Shown: one piece after another, positions 26,817 through 36,470 of the stretch
How the letters are laid out: each line of letters starts with the position of its first letter
Numbering within the stretch: the first letter of the stretch is position 1
Made by a program: the position numbers and the translations under genes
The notes under the pieces: model-generated
The model's input: only the letters and a program-made list of their open reading frames with translations
Told to the model about the DNA's origin: nothing
Database searches by the model: none
Assembly: GCA_964478815.1 (NCBI GenBank)
Contig: CAYZKY010000006.1
Span: 1 to 64,000 of the forward strand
DNA: 64,000 bases
Source of the DNA: DASVNK01 sp964478815
Lineage (GTDB): Bacteria; Verrucomicrobiota; Verrucomicrobiia; Limisphaerales; SXQI01
Direction of reading: 5' to 3'

Positions 26817-28148
26817 GTGAATTCGGAGTACGCCCGGTATCCCCTCCTGGCCGCCCTCCTCGAGCGCCGCTCCCGCCGCTTCTGCCGCGGCATGCGCCTC
26901 GAGCATGGCCCGCTTGCCTTTCAGAGCCAGAAACCTCCCCAGCCGCTCACTCCCGCCGAGGAGCATCTGCTGGCCTTCGCGGCGTGCGGCATTACCGGCC
27001 CCGTGGTCGCCGATCTCGAATTTGCCCCGAAACGCGGCGGCAACATCATGGCCGGTTTGATCGGCCGCACCATCTCCAGCGGCGACGGCATCCAGACGGT
27101 CAGCCTGGCGGTCGTCAACGATTCCGGCGCGTTCTTCTACCGGCGGCCCCAGGACCTCCCGCCGGGCCTGGTGGCCGAGGTGGCGGCGCTGGGGCAGTCC
27201 GGCCGGCTGGCGGAAGCCGCCCAGGCGCTCCGGATTCAGATTGGCGATCGTCGTGTCGCCCCCTCTTCCGAACCGATCTTCAATATCAACGTCAACCGCT
27301 GGAGCATGCACCAGCCCGGCACCTCGTACTTCCTCCCCGTCAACGAGTTAACCTTCCTCTACATCAACGGCCTCCTCGAAATTCTCAATGAAGACACCGG
27401 GGTGTTCATCCTCGACGAGCGGGCCAGTTTCCGCCCGGCGGGTCTTGGCCGCTTCGCGAAAAGCAAGGGAGGGCACCTAGAGGACGACCTCCGCCTCGGC
27501 CGGGTCGCTACCATCGCGCTGGTCGAACGGCTCGTCACCGAGTTCGTCACGGCGGAGCAGGGGATGATGCTCCAAAATTTGGCGCTCATGACGCAAGCGC
27601 TTGGCCTGGGCGGATTTCCGAACTTCGCCAACCACGATTTCGCCTGGCTGCAGGCCCTCGAATTTCGCCTCCACCAATACCCCGCTTCACGCTACCTCGG
27701 GGTGCGGGGGCTGGCCGCCTTTGCTCTGAAGTTGCTCGGCCGGGACATTCCCGTTCCATGCCCCATCGGTCTGGAACGCGACGGCCAGGTCCTGCTCCGC
27801 ACCTACGCGCCTCCGTATTTCAAGGATATGCGCTCCGCCGTGGAGGCCGTGGTCGCCTCCAAGACCGGCCCGAACGGCGCCTTCCGCCGGGCGGATGGCT
27901 CCTTCCCCTGGAAGGACCCCAAGGTCGCGTCCCAGGTCAGCCCGGTCAGCGACCGGGCCATCGCCGCCACCACCGCTTATTGCGAGTACGTCTGGCAACG
28001 CTACGGCCGGTTCCCTGCCCTCATGCCCCCCCTCCGCACCGTCCTTGGCTTCCAGGCCGGCCACCTCGACCCCGATTTCTACCGTCAGCACTACCCCCCC
28101 TCGATTTTAACCAAAACCCAGGAAGCCGATTTCGCCTCCCTGCCGTGA
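26817..28148 (+). CDS. Conserved-looking protein of unknown function
   Basis: A 443-residue soluble protein from GTG 26817. I do not recognise the family. It has no signal peptide or membrane helix. Notable segments are YPLLAALLERRSRRFCRGM and an early EEHLLAFAACGITGPVVADLE, which loosely recall nitroreductase-fold starts, then FNINVNRWSMHQPGTSYFLPV and a C-terminal AIAATTAYCEYVWQRYGRFPA followed by HLDPDFYRQHYP. The nitroreductase resemblance is weak inference. It shares a 150-base divergent promoter region with the hybrid kinase. Confidence 0.8.
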   Translation: MNSEYARYPLLAALLERRSRRFCRGMRLEHGPLAFQSQKPPQPLTPAEEHLLAFAACGITGPVVADLEFAPKRGGNIMAGLIGRTISSGDGIQTVSLAVVNDSGAFFYRRPQDLPPGLVAEVAALGQSGRLAEAAQALRIQIGDRRVAPSSEPIFNINVNRWSMHQPGTSYFLPVNELTFLYINGLLEILNEDTGVFILDERASFRPAGLGRFAKSKGGHLEDDLRLGRVATIALVERLVTEFVTAEQGMMLQNLALMTQALGLGGFPNFANHDFAWLQALEFRLHQYPASRYLGVRGLAAFALKLLGRDIPVPCPIGLERDGQVLLRTYAPPYFKDMRSAVEAVVASKTGPNGAFRRADGSFPWKDPKVASQVSPVSDRAIAATTAYCEYVWQRYGRFPALMPPLRTVLGFQAGHLDPDFYRQHYPPSILTKTQEADFASLP

Positions 28149-28276
28149 GACCGACGGTTCGATACAAATGCGCGAAAGGTTATCTAAAGAAACTTTAAAA
28201 GCACTTTTTGATTGACCATGCCTCGCCCCGGAACGGTTCCACCCCGTTCCACAGATTTCACGCCAAATCCCCCGTA

Positions 28277-28303
28277 ATTCCACACATTCCACATATTCCA
28301 CGT
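28277..28303 (+). repeat. Short tandem repeat, 9-base unit
   Basis: Three consecutive ATTCCACAC / ATTCCACAT / ATTCCACGT units in the 292-base intergenic region before prfC. Nearby, the minus strand at about 28345-28370 reads AAGGGGCATTACGGGGCTTTT, resembling 48475-48495. Confidence 0.7.
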
Positions 28304-28440
28304 CCCTCCTTCCACCCCAACTCCGCCCGTTCGAGACCCCAAAAGCCCCGTAATGCCCCTTCTTGCCCTCAGATTCATTCGGACTCACGAACCCGGGTTG
28401 CTTCCGACGTGCGAAGGGTTACGTTACCGGTTTTTGTAGT

Positions 28441-30048
28441 GTGAGTATTCAAGCCGAAATCGCGAAACGGAGGACCTTTGCCATCATCTCGCACCCGGAC
28501 GCCGGGAAGACGACGATGACGGAGAAGCTGCTGCTGTACGGAGGGGCCGTGCAGCTCGCGGGGTCAGTTACCGCCCGCAAGAACCAGCGGGCCTCGACCT
28601 CCGACTGGATGGAGCTGGAGCGGAAGCGGGGCATCTCGATCAGCTCGACCGTGCTCCAGTTCGAATACGGCGGGTTCCATATCAACTTGCTCGACACCCC
28701 CGGCCACAAGGACTTTTCGGAGGACACCTACCGCGTCCTCACGGCGGTCGATGCGGTCATCATGATCATCGATGCCGGCAAGGGCATCGAGGCCCAGACG
28801 CGCAAGCTCTTCGAGGTGTGCCGGCAACGGCAGATCCCGATCTTCACCTTCATGAACAAATGCGACCGGCCGACGCGCGAGCCGCTCGCCTTGCTCGACG
28901 AGATTGAGCGGGTGCTGCAAATCAAGGTGTTCCCGGTCAACTGGCCCATCGGCAATGGGATCGATTTCAAGGGGGTCTACGACCGGATGCGCAAAGAGGT
29001 GCATCTCTTCGAGCGGACGGTCGGTGGGGCCTACCGGGCGCCGGTCTCAATCGGGGGGTTGTCCGATCCGGTTATCCGCGAGCGGATGGACGAGGCCACC
29101 TACCACAAGATTTCCGAAGAGCTGGCCATGCTCGATCTGGCCGGGGAACAGTTCGACCCCGCCGAAGTGCTGGCGGGGAATACCACGCCGGTCTTCTTCG
29201 GCAGCGCGATGAACAACTTCGGCGTCCAGCTCATCCTCGATGGCTTTCTCGCGCATTCGCCGGAACCGCGCCCGCGGCGAGTGGCCGGGGAATGGCTCGC
29301 GCCCGAGCATCCGGTTTTTTCCGGCTTTATCTTCAAGATTCAGGCCAACATGGACCCCCGGCATCGCGACCGCATCGCCTTCGTGCGCGTCTGCACCGGC
29401 AAGTTCGAGCGCGATATGACCGTGGTGCATAATCGCACCGGCAAAAAGATCCGGCTCTCGAACTCGCACAAGCTGTTTGCGCAGGAGCGCGAAACCATCG
29501 ATGAAGCGTACCCCGGCGACATCGTCGGCCTGGTCGGCCTCGCGGATTTCGGCATTGGCGACACGCTCACGACCGATCCGGGGATTGTTTACAACGAGAT
29601 CCCACGCTTCACGCCGGAGACCTTTGCCTTCCTGCACAATCCGAACACGGCCAAGTACAAACAATTCCGGCAGGGGCTCGAACAGCTCTTGCAGGAGGGC
29701 GTGATCCAGATTCTCACGCTGAAGGATTCGGCGGTGAAAACGCCGCTGCTGGCCGCCGTCGGCCCGCTGCAATTCGAGGTCGTGCAGTACCGGCTCGAAA
29801 CCGAGTACGGGGCCGAGTCCCGCCTGGAGCAGAGTGCCTGGACGGTGATCCGCTGGCTGCCGTCGGACATGAAGGAGGAAGACCTCGAACGCCTTTCCCT
29901 GCCCACCGGCGCGCGCATCGCCTTCGATAATCAAAACAAACCGGTCGTCCTCTTCACCACCGAATGGTCCGCCAATTACTTCGTCGAAACCAACCGCGGC
30001 ATCACCATCTCCAGCCTCCCGCCGGAATGGCTGGCTAAGGCCGCATAG
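28441..30048 (+). CDS. prfC: Peptide chain release factor 3
   Basis: A 535-residue translational GTPase, normal RF3 length. G motifs: HPDAGKTT (G1), DTPGHKDF (G3) and NKCD (G4), with the RF3-specific KRRTFAIISHPDAG start and RGISISSTVLQFEY switch region. It recycles RF1/RF2 from the ribosome. The GTG at 28441 gives the family N-terminus (SIQAEIAKRRTFAIISHPD); the frame is open upstream to 28363 but that part is not conserved-like. Confidence 0.97.
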   Translation: MSIQAEIAKRRTFAIISHPDAGKTTMTEKLLLYGGAVQLAGSVTARKNQRASTSDWMELERKRGISISSTVLQFEYGGFHINLLDTPGHKDFSEDTYRVLTAVDAVIMIIDAGKGIEAQTRKLFEVCRQRQIPIFTFMNKCDRPTREPLALLDEIERVLQIKVFPVNWPIGNGIDFKGVYDRMRKEVHLFERTVGGAYRAPVSIGGLSDPVIRERMDEATYHKISEELAMLDLAGEQFDPAEVLAGNTTPVFFGSAMNNFGVQLILDGFLAHSPEPRPRRVAGEWLAPEHPVFSGFIFKIQANMDPRHRDRIAFVRVCTGKFERDMTVVHNRTGKKIRLSNSHKLFAQERETIDEAYPGDIVGLVGLADFGIGDTLTTDPGIVYNEIPRFTPETFAFLHNPNTAKYKQFRQGLEQLLQEGVIQILTLKDSAVKTPLLAAVGPLQFEVVQYRLETEYGAESRLEQSAWTVIRWLPSDMKEEDLERLSLPTGARIAFDNQNKPVVLFTTEWSANYFVETNRGITISSLPPEWLAKAA

Positions 30049-30088
30049 TTGCGACCGCCGAAGCTGGCAAACCGCTCGCTAGGGGAGG

Positions 30089-32359
30089 TTACTCGGCCAG
30101 GATCACCCGGCGCTGTGAATTCGTGAAGACCGTGGATCGGCCTCGGTAACGGAGTTCCGAGAGTTCGTTCGTTGGGGAAGCTGCTCCCGCGTAGATCCGG
30201 AGAGGGTGTTGAGCGCGGTAACCGTCTCCCGTGACCGGCAGCCAGGCCGCAGGGTGGGGCTCCTTGCCCTGCACCATGTGTCCGATCGCATCGGCCCTCT
30301 GAAGAATAAGTTCCCGGGCGGGGCGGATATCCAGGCGGTTCTCAAAGATTTGCAATGTCTGCCGCAGCCGGGGCCAGACCTCAAAGGTCGTGAGGATGAG
30401 GTCGAGCTTGCCATCGCCGGTGACGTCGGCGGCGACGGCGCCGCGGGAGTCTTCGGTGAGTCCGACTCCGAACAAGTGGCCGATTTCGACGAAGTTAGTG
30501 CCGCCGAGATTGAGGTAGAGCCGGTTGCGCTCGTGGCCGCCGTAGGACTGCCCCTGGCCGCGCGTCCGGGCGAACTTGTTCTGAAAGTAACGGTTCATGA
30601 GCGGGTTCTCCTGCGAATCGCCGATGTAGATATCGTGCAGCCAGAACTCGGTCTCGTAGTCCTGCACGGAACTCCGGCTCTCGTGACCATTCGTCATGTA
30701 AAGGTCCGGAAAGCCGTCGTTGTCGAGGTCTGCGGCGGCGGCGGACCAAGCCCACCCCGCGCGTTGGATGGCGGGGTTGGAAGGGGAGGGGAGGAAGCCG
30801 CCCTGCGGCGCGCCGAGCCAGAGCCGGTTGCCGAAGGTCATCCGGGCGCGCATGCCCGCGTCCCGCTGCGGATAGGGCCGCAGCAACCGCTGGTGGTTCA
30901 ATCGATCCGCCACGGGGGAGTTCATGCCGATCATGAGCAGGTCGATCCGGCCGTCGCGGTTGAAATCGGCGAAGCTGTGCGACATCCCGAAGCCGAATGG
31001 CTCCGGCAGCCACCGGTCGGTCACCTCGGCAAACTTTCCCTGGCCGTCGTTCCGCCAGAGGTCGATCCCGCGAAAGTCGCTGACGACGAGCAGATCGAGG
31101 TGGCCGTCGCCATCCAGGTCGGCGAGCGAGGCGCTATAGGCGCGCCGGTGCCGCTTCGCCGCGAGGCCGCTGGCCACGGTGATGTCCGCGAACTGGCCCT
31201 GCCCATCGTTCCGCAAGAGGAAGGAAGGATGGCTGTCGTTCGCATCGAAATAGGGGGCCGGCATCTGGCCGTTTTCATACGGCACCCGATATTGGCCAAG
31301 GAAGAGGTCGAGATCGCCATCGCCATCGATATCGCCGGTGGTGATGGCCTGGGCGTAGCGCAGCCGGGGTTGGGCGGCCCAGACACGGCGCGGCGCGTGC
31401 GGAAATTGGCCATCCATCGTGCCAGTGTAGAGCAGCAATCCGTCGAAATTCGCACAGAGAAAGTCGAGCGCGCCATCTCCGGTGAAATCGCCGAGAATCG
31501 CGGTGAAGATCAGGCGCGGGTTCTCCGCGCATAAATCCGCCGCCGCCCAGCCGCCCGCCGCCGTGCGGCGATAGACGCGATTCTTCGCCGCGAGAATGAT
31601 CTCCAGCGAGCCATCGCGATCCAGATCCTCGACGATCAACGGATCGATGAAGTACGAACCCTCGGGCGGCTGCACCTCCTCGTGCAGGACATTGACGAAG
31701 GGGATTTCCCCGGCACGGGTGCGTACTTGAAGTTTGGTGGCATCCACGGCGGCGATTTCCGGGACGGCGGCAGTGGTCCAGGTGATGGCTAGTTCGCCTT
31801 CGAGCACCGCGCGCATTTTCGAGCCGTCATTGGTCAAATGGGCGGCGAAATAGTATCCGCTGCCGGGCGGCCGGCTGTTCGAGGCGGGATCGAAACGAAT
31901 ATGCCGGAACTCGGTGGCTTCGATCATCCAACCAGCGGCTTGCGTCCGGTCCAGCAACGCCGTCCAGGCGGCGCGGTCGAGGGCCTCGTTCCGGCCCGGT
32001 CCTTCGAGAATGCGAAGGCCGTGCGGAAGGTCTCGCGCCTTGTGCTCGACCACGCGCGTGACACGCCCTACCGGAAGTTTCCGGAGCACGCTCCATTTGT
32101 CGGGGGAGTCCTTCAGCGCGTTCCAGAATTGGTCCATCGCCTGGCCGTAGCGGGCGGCCGCAGCCTCCGGCCCCCAGTAATCCCGCGCGGCGGCCGCTTC
32201 TTGTTCATCGAGCAACGCCAGGCCGCGGGCGAGCAACGCTTCGGGCGAGGCGTTGGCGGCCGGGCCGGAATCACTCTCCCGCGGGCGGAGGTAGAGCAGC
32301 ACGGCCAGCGCGATGCCGGCGGCCAGAGCGATTCGACCGATTCTCAATCGGGCGGACAT
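30089..32359 (-). CDS. FG-GAP/VCBS repeat protein (CRTAC1-like)
   Basis: About 756 residues from ATG 32359 (an ATG at 32386 is also possible). An N-terminal hydrophobic segment (about 8-25) suggests a membrane anchor or signal. The middle and C-terminal parts hold FG-GAP/VCBS repeats with DxDxDG calcium-type loops: EDLDRDGSLEIIL, GDIDGDGDLDLFLG, ADLDGDGHLDLLVV, ADFNRDGRIDLLMI, ADLDNDGFPDLYMTNG and ADVTGDGKLDLIL. These form a beta-propeller of the integrin-alpha/CRTAC1 type. Such proteins are common in Verrucomicrobia and Acidobacteria and are thought to be exported; the ligand is unknown. Confidence 0.93.
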   Translation of the reverse strand: MSARLRIGRIALAAGIALAVLLYLRPRESDSGPAANASPEALLARGLALLDEQEAAAARDYWGPEAAAARYGQAMDQFWNALKDSPDKWSVLRKLPVGRVTRVVEHKARDLPHGLRILEGPGRNEALDRAAWTALLDRTQAAGWMIEATEFRHIRFDPASNSRPPGSGYYFAAHLTNDGSKMRAVLEGELAITWTTAAVPEIAAVDATKLQVRTRAGEIPFVNVLHEEVQPPEGSYFIDPLIVEDLDRDGSLEIILAAKNRVYRRTAAGGWAAADLCAENPRLIFTAILGDFTGDGALDFLCANFDGLLLYTGTMDGQFPHAPRRVWAAQPRLRYAQAITTGDIDGDGDLDLFLGQYRVPYENGQMPAPYFDANDSHPSFLLRNDGQGQFADITVASGLAAKRHRRAYSASLADLDGDGHLDLLVVSDFRGIDLWRNDGQGKFAEVTDRWLPEPFGFGMSHSFADFNRDGRIDLLMIGMNSPVADRLNHQRLLRPYPQRDAGMRARMTFGNRLWLGAPQGGFLPSPSNPAIQRAGWAWSAAAADLDNDGFPDLYMTNGHESRSSVQDYETEFWLHDIYIGDSQENPLMNRYFQNKFARTRGQGQSYGGHERNRLYLNLGGTNFVEIGHLFGVGLTEDSRGAVAADVTGDGKLDLILTTFEVWPRLRQTLQIFENRLDIRPARELILQRADAIGHMVQGKEPHPAAWLPVTGDGYRAQHPLRIYAGAASPTNELSELRYRGRSTVFTNSQRRVILAE

Positions 32360-32516
32360 GTGGGCTGGGCGATGTGTTAGCCGCAATGGCCGGATTCATC
32401 AAGCCGCCGCGCCGGAATCTTGCGGACACGCATTCGGGCCGCTTCGAGCCCATTCCGCCGATTTGGGACACGCGTGATTGATTTACCGGGCGCAGCCGGT
32501 AGTTTAGCCGCGTTTT

Positions 32517-33559
32517 ATGCCAGAAAAAGCGCCCCAGCAGGCCAGCCAAACCGCCGCTCAGTCCGGCGATGTCGCCGCCATTACGCAGCTCCGCGAACTG
32601 TATGAGGCCATTTGCCAGGAGATGGGCAAAGTGATCATCGGCCAGAGCGATGTCATCGAGCAGCTCCTGATCTGCATCCTGTCGCGCGGCCACGCGCTGC
32701 TCATGGGGGTGCCCGGCCTGGCCAAGACCACGATCGTCAATTCGCTGGCCCAAGTGATGTCGCTCGAGTTCAACCGCATTCAGTTCACGCCCGACTTGAT
32801 GCCCTCGGATATCACCGGGACGGACATCCTGCAGGAGACCGACCAGCCGGGCCGCCGCGCCTTCGTGTTCATCAAGGCCCGGTCTTCGCGAACGTCGTGC
32901 TCGCGGACGAGATCAACCGCACCCCGCCCAAAACCCAAAGCGCCTTGCTCGAAGCGATGCAGGAACATCGGGTGACGGTGGCGGGCCGGGTCTTTCCGCT
33001 GCCCTCGCCGTTCTTCGTGCTGGCCACCCAGAATCCCATCGAGCAGGAGGGCACCTATTCGCTGCCCGAAGCGCAGCTCGACCGGTTCATGTTCTTCATT
33101 CATGTGAATTACCCCACGCTGGAGGAAGAACGCCGCATCGCCCGCGAGACGACCGGGGCGCCGCCACCCAAGCTCCGAAAACTGGTGAGCGGCGAGGAAG
33201 TCCTCCGCTTCCAGGATATTGTCCAGCGCGTGCCGGTGCCCGACCACATTTACGACGCGGCGGTGGAGATGGTGCGGCGGTCGCGTCCGAAGTCGGCGGA
33301 GGCCTCCGAATCGGTGAAGAAGTGGGTAACGTGGGGCGCGGGCCCGCGGGCGGTGCAATATCTGATCCGCGGCGCCAAGGCGCATGCGGTGCTGCACGGG
33401 AGCTTCCTGGTCCGGATTGAAGATCTCGAAGCCGTCGCCCAGCCCGTTCTGACTCACCGGATTTTGACCAATTTCCAGGCGCAGGCCGAGGGCGTCGGCA
33501 GCCCGGATATTATCGAGCGGCTCGTGGCGGATTCTCGCGGAGGTGCGGCTCGTGGCTGA
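32517..33559 (+). CDS. MoxR-family AAA+ ATPase, interrupted by a one-base frameshift near 32877
   Basis: Residues 1 to about 120 are read from ATG 32517 and include Walker A (GVPGLAKTT near residue 64) and FVFIKA. The rest (PVFANVVLADEINRTPPKTQ with Walker B, then ALLEAMQEHRVTVAGRVFPL and ATQNPIEQEGTY) continues in another frame to 33559. The junction reads AAGGCCCGGTC; one extra G would restore KGPVFANVV. With that base the protein would be 347 residues, the normal MoxR length. It starts a MoxR-DUF58-BatA-VWA operon, where MoxR likely acts as a chaperone for metal insertion or complex assembly. A sequencing error or a recent mutation are both possible. Confidence 0.93.
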
Positions 33560-34463
33560 TCCCAGACCAGGCACCGCGCTGCTCGATCCCGCCGTGTTGA
33601 CCCGCCTGATGGGGCAACCGCTCCTGACCCGGCTGCCGATGGAGGGCACCGTGTCCGGCCAGCACCGGAGCCCGCATCGCGGGTCGAGCGTCGAGTTCGC
33701 CGAGTATCGCAACTACGTGCCGGGCGACGATTTGCGCCGGTTGGACTGGCGGGTGTTCGCACGGTCGGATCGCTTCTACATGAAGGAGTTCGAGGCCGAG
33801 ACGAATCTGCGATGTTATCTGGTGATCGATGGCAGCGGTTCCATGGGATTTCAGATGCGCCACGGCCGGAAAATCGATTTCGCCAAACGCCTTGCCGCTA
33901 CCCTGACTTATCTGGTGATTCATCAGGGCGACGCCGCCGGGTTGATTTGTTCCGGCGAAAAAGTCTCGATGGAAATCCCGCCGAAACGGACCCCGGCCCA
34001 TGTGCAACTCATTCTCGAGCATCTCGATAAAGTCGAGCCGGCTGGGGAGACCGGGCTAATCGCGGCGCTGCACGAACTCGCCGAGAAGGCCCGCCCCCGG
34101 GGCCTCGTCCTGATCTTCTCCGATTGCTTTACCGACCTCGAACCTTTGCTGCAAGCCGTGCAGCATCTGCGCTTTCGCAAGCACGATGTGGCGTTGTTCC
34201 ATCTGCTCGACGCGGCCGAACTACAATTTGAGTTCGAGCGCCCCGTGCGGTTTGTGGATCTGGAAGGCGGGCGGGCGATCGTCACCGAGCCTAACCTGAT
34301 TCGGCAGGAGTACCTGCGCCAGTTGAACGCCTTTCTCGACCGGTTGCGACAGGGATGCCGCGAGTTCAAGGCCGAGTACCGGCTCGTCCGCACCGATACC
34401 GATTACCAAAAAGCCCTGGCCGATTTCCTGACCGAACGGGCGCAGTTCGCCAGCGCCGCGTAG
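33552..34463 (+). CDS. DUF58 domain-containing protein
   Basis: A 303-residue protein with the DUF58 core (GSSVEFAEYRNYVPGDDLRR, LDWRVFARSDRFYMKEFEAE) and a following VWA-like fold with MIDAS motif DGSGSM. The GTG at 33552 follows GGAGG by eight bases and is preferred over GTG 33543; it overlaps the end of the MoxR gene. DUF58 proteins partner MoxR ATPases. Confidence 0.93.
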   Translation: MADPRPGTALLDPAVLTRLMGQPLLTRLPMEGTVSGQHRSPHRGSSVEFAEYRNYVPGDDLRRLDWRVFARSDRFYMKEFEAETNLRCYLVIDGSGSMGFQMRHGRKIDFAKRLAATLTYLVIHQGDAAGLICSGEKVSMEIPPKRTPAHVQLILEHLDKVEPAGETGLIAALHELAEKARPRGLVLIFSDCFTDLEPLLQAVQHLRFRKHDVALFHLLDAAELQFEFERPVRFVDLEGGRAIVTEPNLIRQEYLRQLNAFLDRLRQGCREFKAEYRLVRTDTDYQKALADFLTERAQFASAA

Positions 34464-34466
34464 TCT

Positions 34467-36470
34467 GTGACGTTTCTCCAGCCATACATTCTTTGGGGCC
34501 TGCCCCTGCTGCTCATCCCGGTGATCATTCATTTGATCAACCGGATGCGCCATCGGCCGCAGCCGTGGGCGGCGATGCGCTTCGTCATGTCCGCGACCCA
34601 AAGCTCGATCAGCCAGGCCAAGCTGCGCCAATTCCTGATCCTGCTCTTTCGCGTTCTGGCCGTGCTGGCGCTAATTCTTTTCCTCGGCCGCCCCTTGGCC
34701 GGGGGGTGGCTCGGCTGGGCGCTGGCTCCCGCTCCGGACGCCATTCTCCTGGTGCTCGACCGCTCGGCCAGCATGGAGACCGGCATCGCGGCGGTCGCCA
34801 AGTCCCGGCGCGAACAGGCGCTGGCGCTGTGGGGCGAAGCGCTGCGCCAATTCCCGCCCTCGACGCGCCTGGTGCTGGTGGAGAGCGCCGGGAAGCAGCC
34901 GCAAGTGCTGCCGGGAGCCTCGACCCTGGCGCTGCCCCAGTTCTCGGGGCCGACCGATACGGCTGCCGATCTTCCGGGGCTGCTGCTGCGCGCGTTCGAC
35001 TATCTCCTCGACTCGAAGACCGGCGCCGCCGAAGTCTGGATCGCGTCCGATCTGCAGGCCAGCAACTGGCTGGCCGACGATCCGCGTTGGGAGACCATCG
35101 TCACCCGGTTCGCTTCGCTCCCGCAGAAAGTGCGTTTTCGGATGGTCTCCTTTGAATCGGGCAGCGGCGAGAATACGTCGCTCACGCTCGTGGAGGCGGC
35201 TCCGCAAGCGCGCGGCGGCACGAGCGAACTCGCCGCCACGCTCGATCTTCAACGCAATTATCTGACCAATGAACCGGCGGTGCTCGAAGCATCGCTCAAT
35301 GGCACGAAAAGCCAGTTGAAGCTCGATCTCGCGGAACGCTCTTTCCGGGCGCGGCTGGCGCTGCCTCTGGCTGCGAACCAGACGAATGGCTGGGGCAGCT
35401 TTATCTTGCCGGCCGACGCCAATGCCCGCGATAACGTGGCGTTCTTTGTCTTCGAGCCGGAAAAACCGGCCCATGCCTTGGTGGTCGCCACCGAAAACCG
35501 AGGCCTTCTGCCGCTCACGCTGGCCGCCGCCGATTTTTCGGGCACGGACCTCCAGCCGGCGCGGGTGGTGGCTCCCGAACAGTTGGCCCGCGAAGACCTG
35601 GCTTCGGTCAGTCTCATCGTCTGGACCGCCGATCTGCCGCAAGAGCCAAGCCAGCAGCTCACCACCTTTATCGAATCGGGCGGCATCGTGCTTTGCTTCC
35701 CTTCGCTGCCCCGCCCGGGCGCGGCGATGGCGGGGCTTGCCTGGGGCCAACCCGTGCAGGCATTGGCCTCCGATCCCATGCGCGTCGCCAAATGGAATGA
35801 GGTGGATGGCCCGTTCGCCCGCACGGAGGAGGGGCTCGCGATTCCGCTGCCACAGCTCGAGATTGCCCAGAGGGCGCCCATTTCTGGTGGAGGCACCGTC
35901 CTCGCTTCGTTTACCGATGGCGCGCCGTTTCTGGTCCGAAAGTCGGCGGGGAAAGGTTCGGTTTATTTTTGTGCGACAGCTCCGCAGGAGGCGTGGTCGG
36001 ATCTCGGCAGCGGTCCGGTGCTCGTCCCGCTCGTGCAGCGGCTCCACCGCGCCGGGGCTCGCCGCTTGAATGCCGCCCGCGTCTTCGAATGCGGCCAGGC
36101 CGAGCTGGGCGCCGATACGCGCCAGTGGACGGCAGTGGACACCGCCGAGCCGAAGGACCCGCGATTTCAGGCCGGGGTCTATCGCTTCAACAACCGGCTC
36201 ATGGCGGTCAACCGCCCCGCCGCCGAAGATGCGCCGGAAATGGTGACCGCCGAGGCAGCGGCCCGCTTGTTCGGCTCGCTGCCGTTCCAACTCCTGCAGG
36301 ATCAAGGCCGCGCGAATGATCGTTTGCAGGGGGAGGTCTGGCGGTTTTTCCTGTTCATGATGCTTCTTTTCCTGCTGGTCGAAGGACTGCTCATCCTGCC
36401 GGCGCGCGCCAGTTCGGCTCCTCCGCCTCGCCGGCCGGGCCCGGGTGACTTGATCGACAAACCCGCATGA
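34467..36470 (+). CDS. BatA-type membrane protein with VWA region
   Basis: A 667-residue protein. The N-terminus has the BatA double-helix region (FLQPYILWGLPLLLIPVIIH, then RMRHRPQPWAAMRF and a second helix FRVLAVLALILFLGRPL), followed by a VWA domain (LLVLDRSASM), long beta-rich periplasmic or cytosolic parts and a C-terminal helix near residue 635. Such proteins belong to the Bacteroides aerotolerance (Bat) type operon. Role in envelope stress is by family only. Start is GTG 34467, three bases after the DUF58 stop. Confidence 0.9.
   Translation: MTFLQPYILWGLPLLLIPVIIHLINRMRHRPQPWAAMRFVMSATQSSISQAKLRQFLILLFRVLAVLALILFLGRPLAGGWLGWALAPAPDAILLVLDRSASMETGIAAVAKSRREQALALWGEALRQFPPSTRLVLVESAGKQPQVLPGASTLALPQFSGPTDTAADLPGLLLRAFDYLLDSKTGAAEVWIASDLQASNWLADDPRWETIVTRFASLPQKVRFRMVSFESGSGENTSLTLVEAAPQARGGTSELAATLDLQRNYLTNEPAVLEASLNGTKSQLKLDLAERSFRARLALPLAANQTNGWGSFILPADANARDNVAFFVFEPEKPAHALVVATENRGLLPLTLAAADFSGTDLQPARVVAPEQLAREDLASVSLIVWTADLPQEPSQQLTTFIESGGIVLCFPSLPRPGAAMAGLAWGQPVQALASDPMRVAKWNEVDGPFARTEEGLAIPLPQLEIAQRAPISGGGTVLASFTDGAPFLVRKSAGKGSVYFCATAPQEAWSDLGSGPVLVPLVQRLHRAGARRLNAARVFECGQAELGADTRQWTAVDTAEPKDPRFQAGVYRFNNRLMAVNRPAAEDAPEMVTAEAAARLFGSLPFQLLQDQGRANDRLQGEVWRFFLFMMLLFLLVEGLLILPARASSAPPPRRPGPGDLIDKPA

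Noticed and set aside
32517..32975. MoxR N-terminal part treated as a separate 152-residue protein
   Set aside because: It loses the family after residue about 120, and the continuing family motifs are in the other frame right after the same point.
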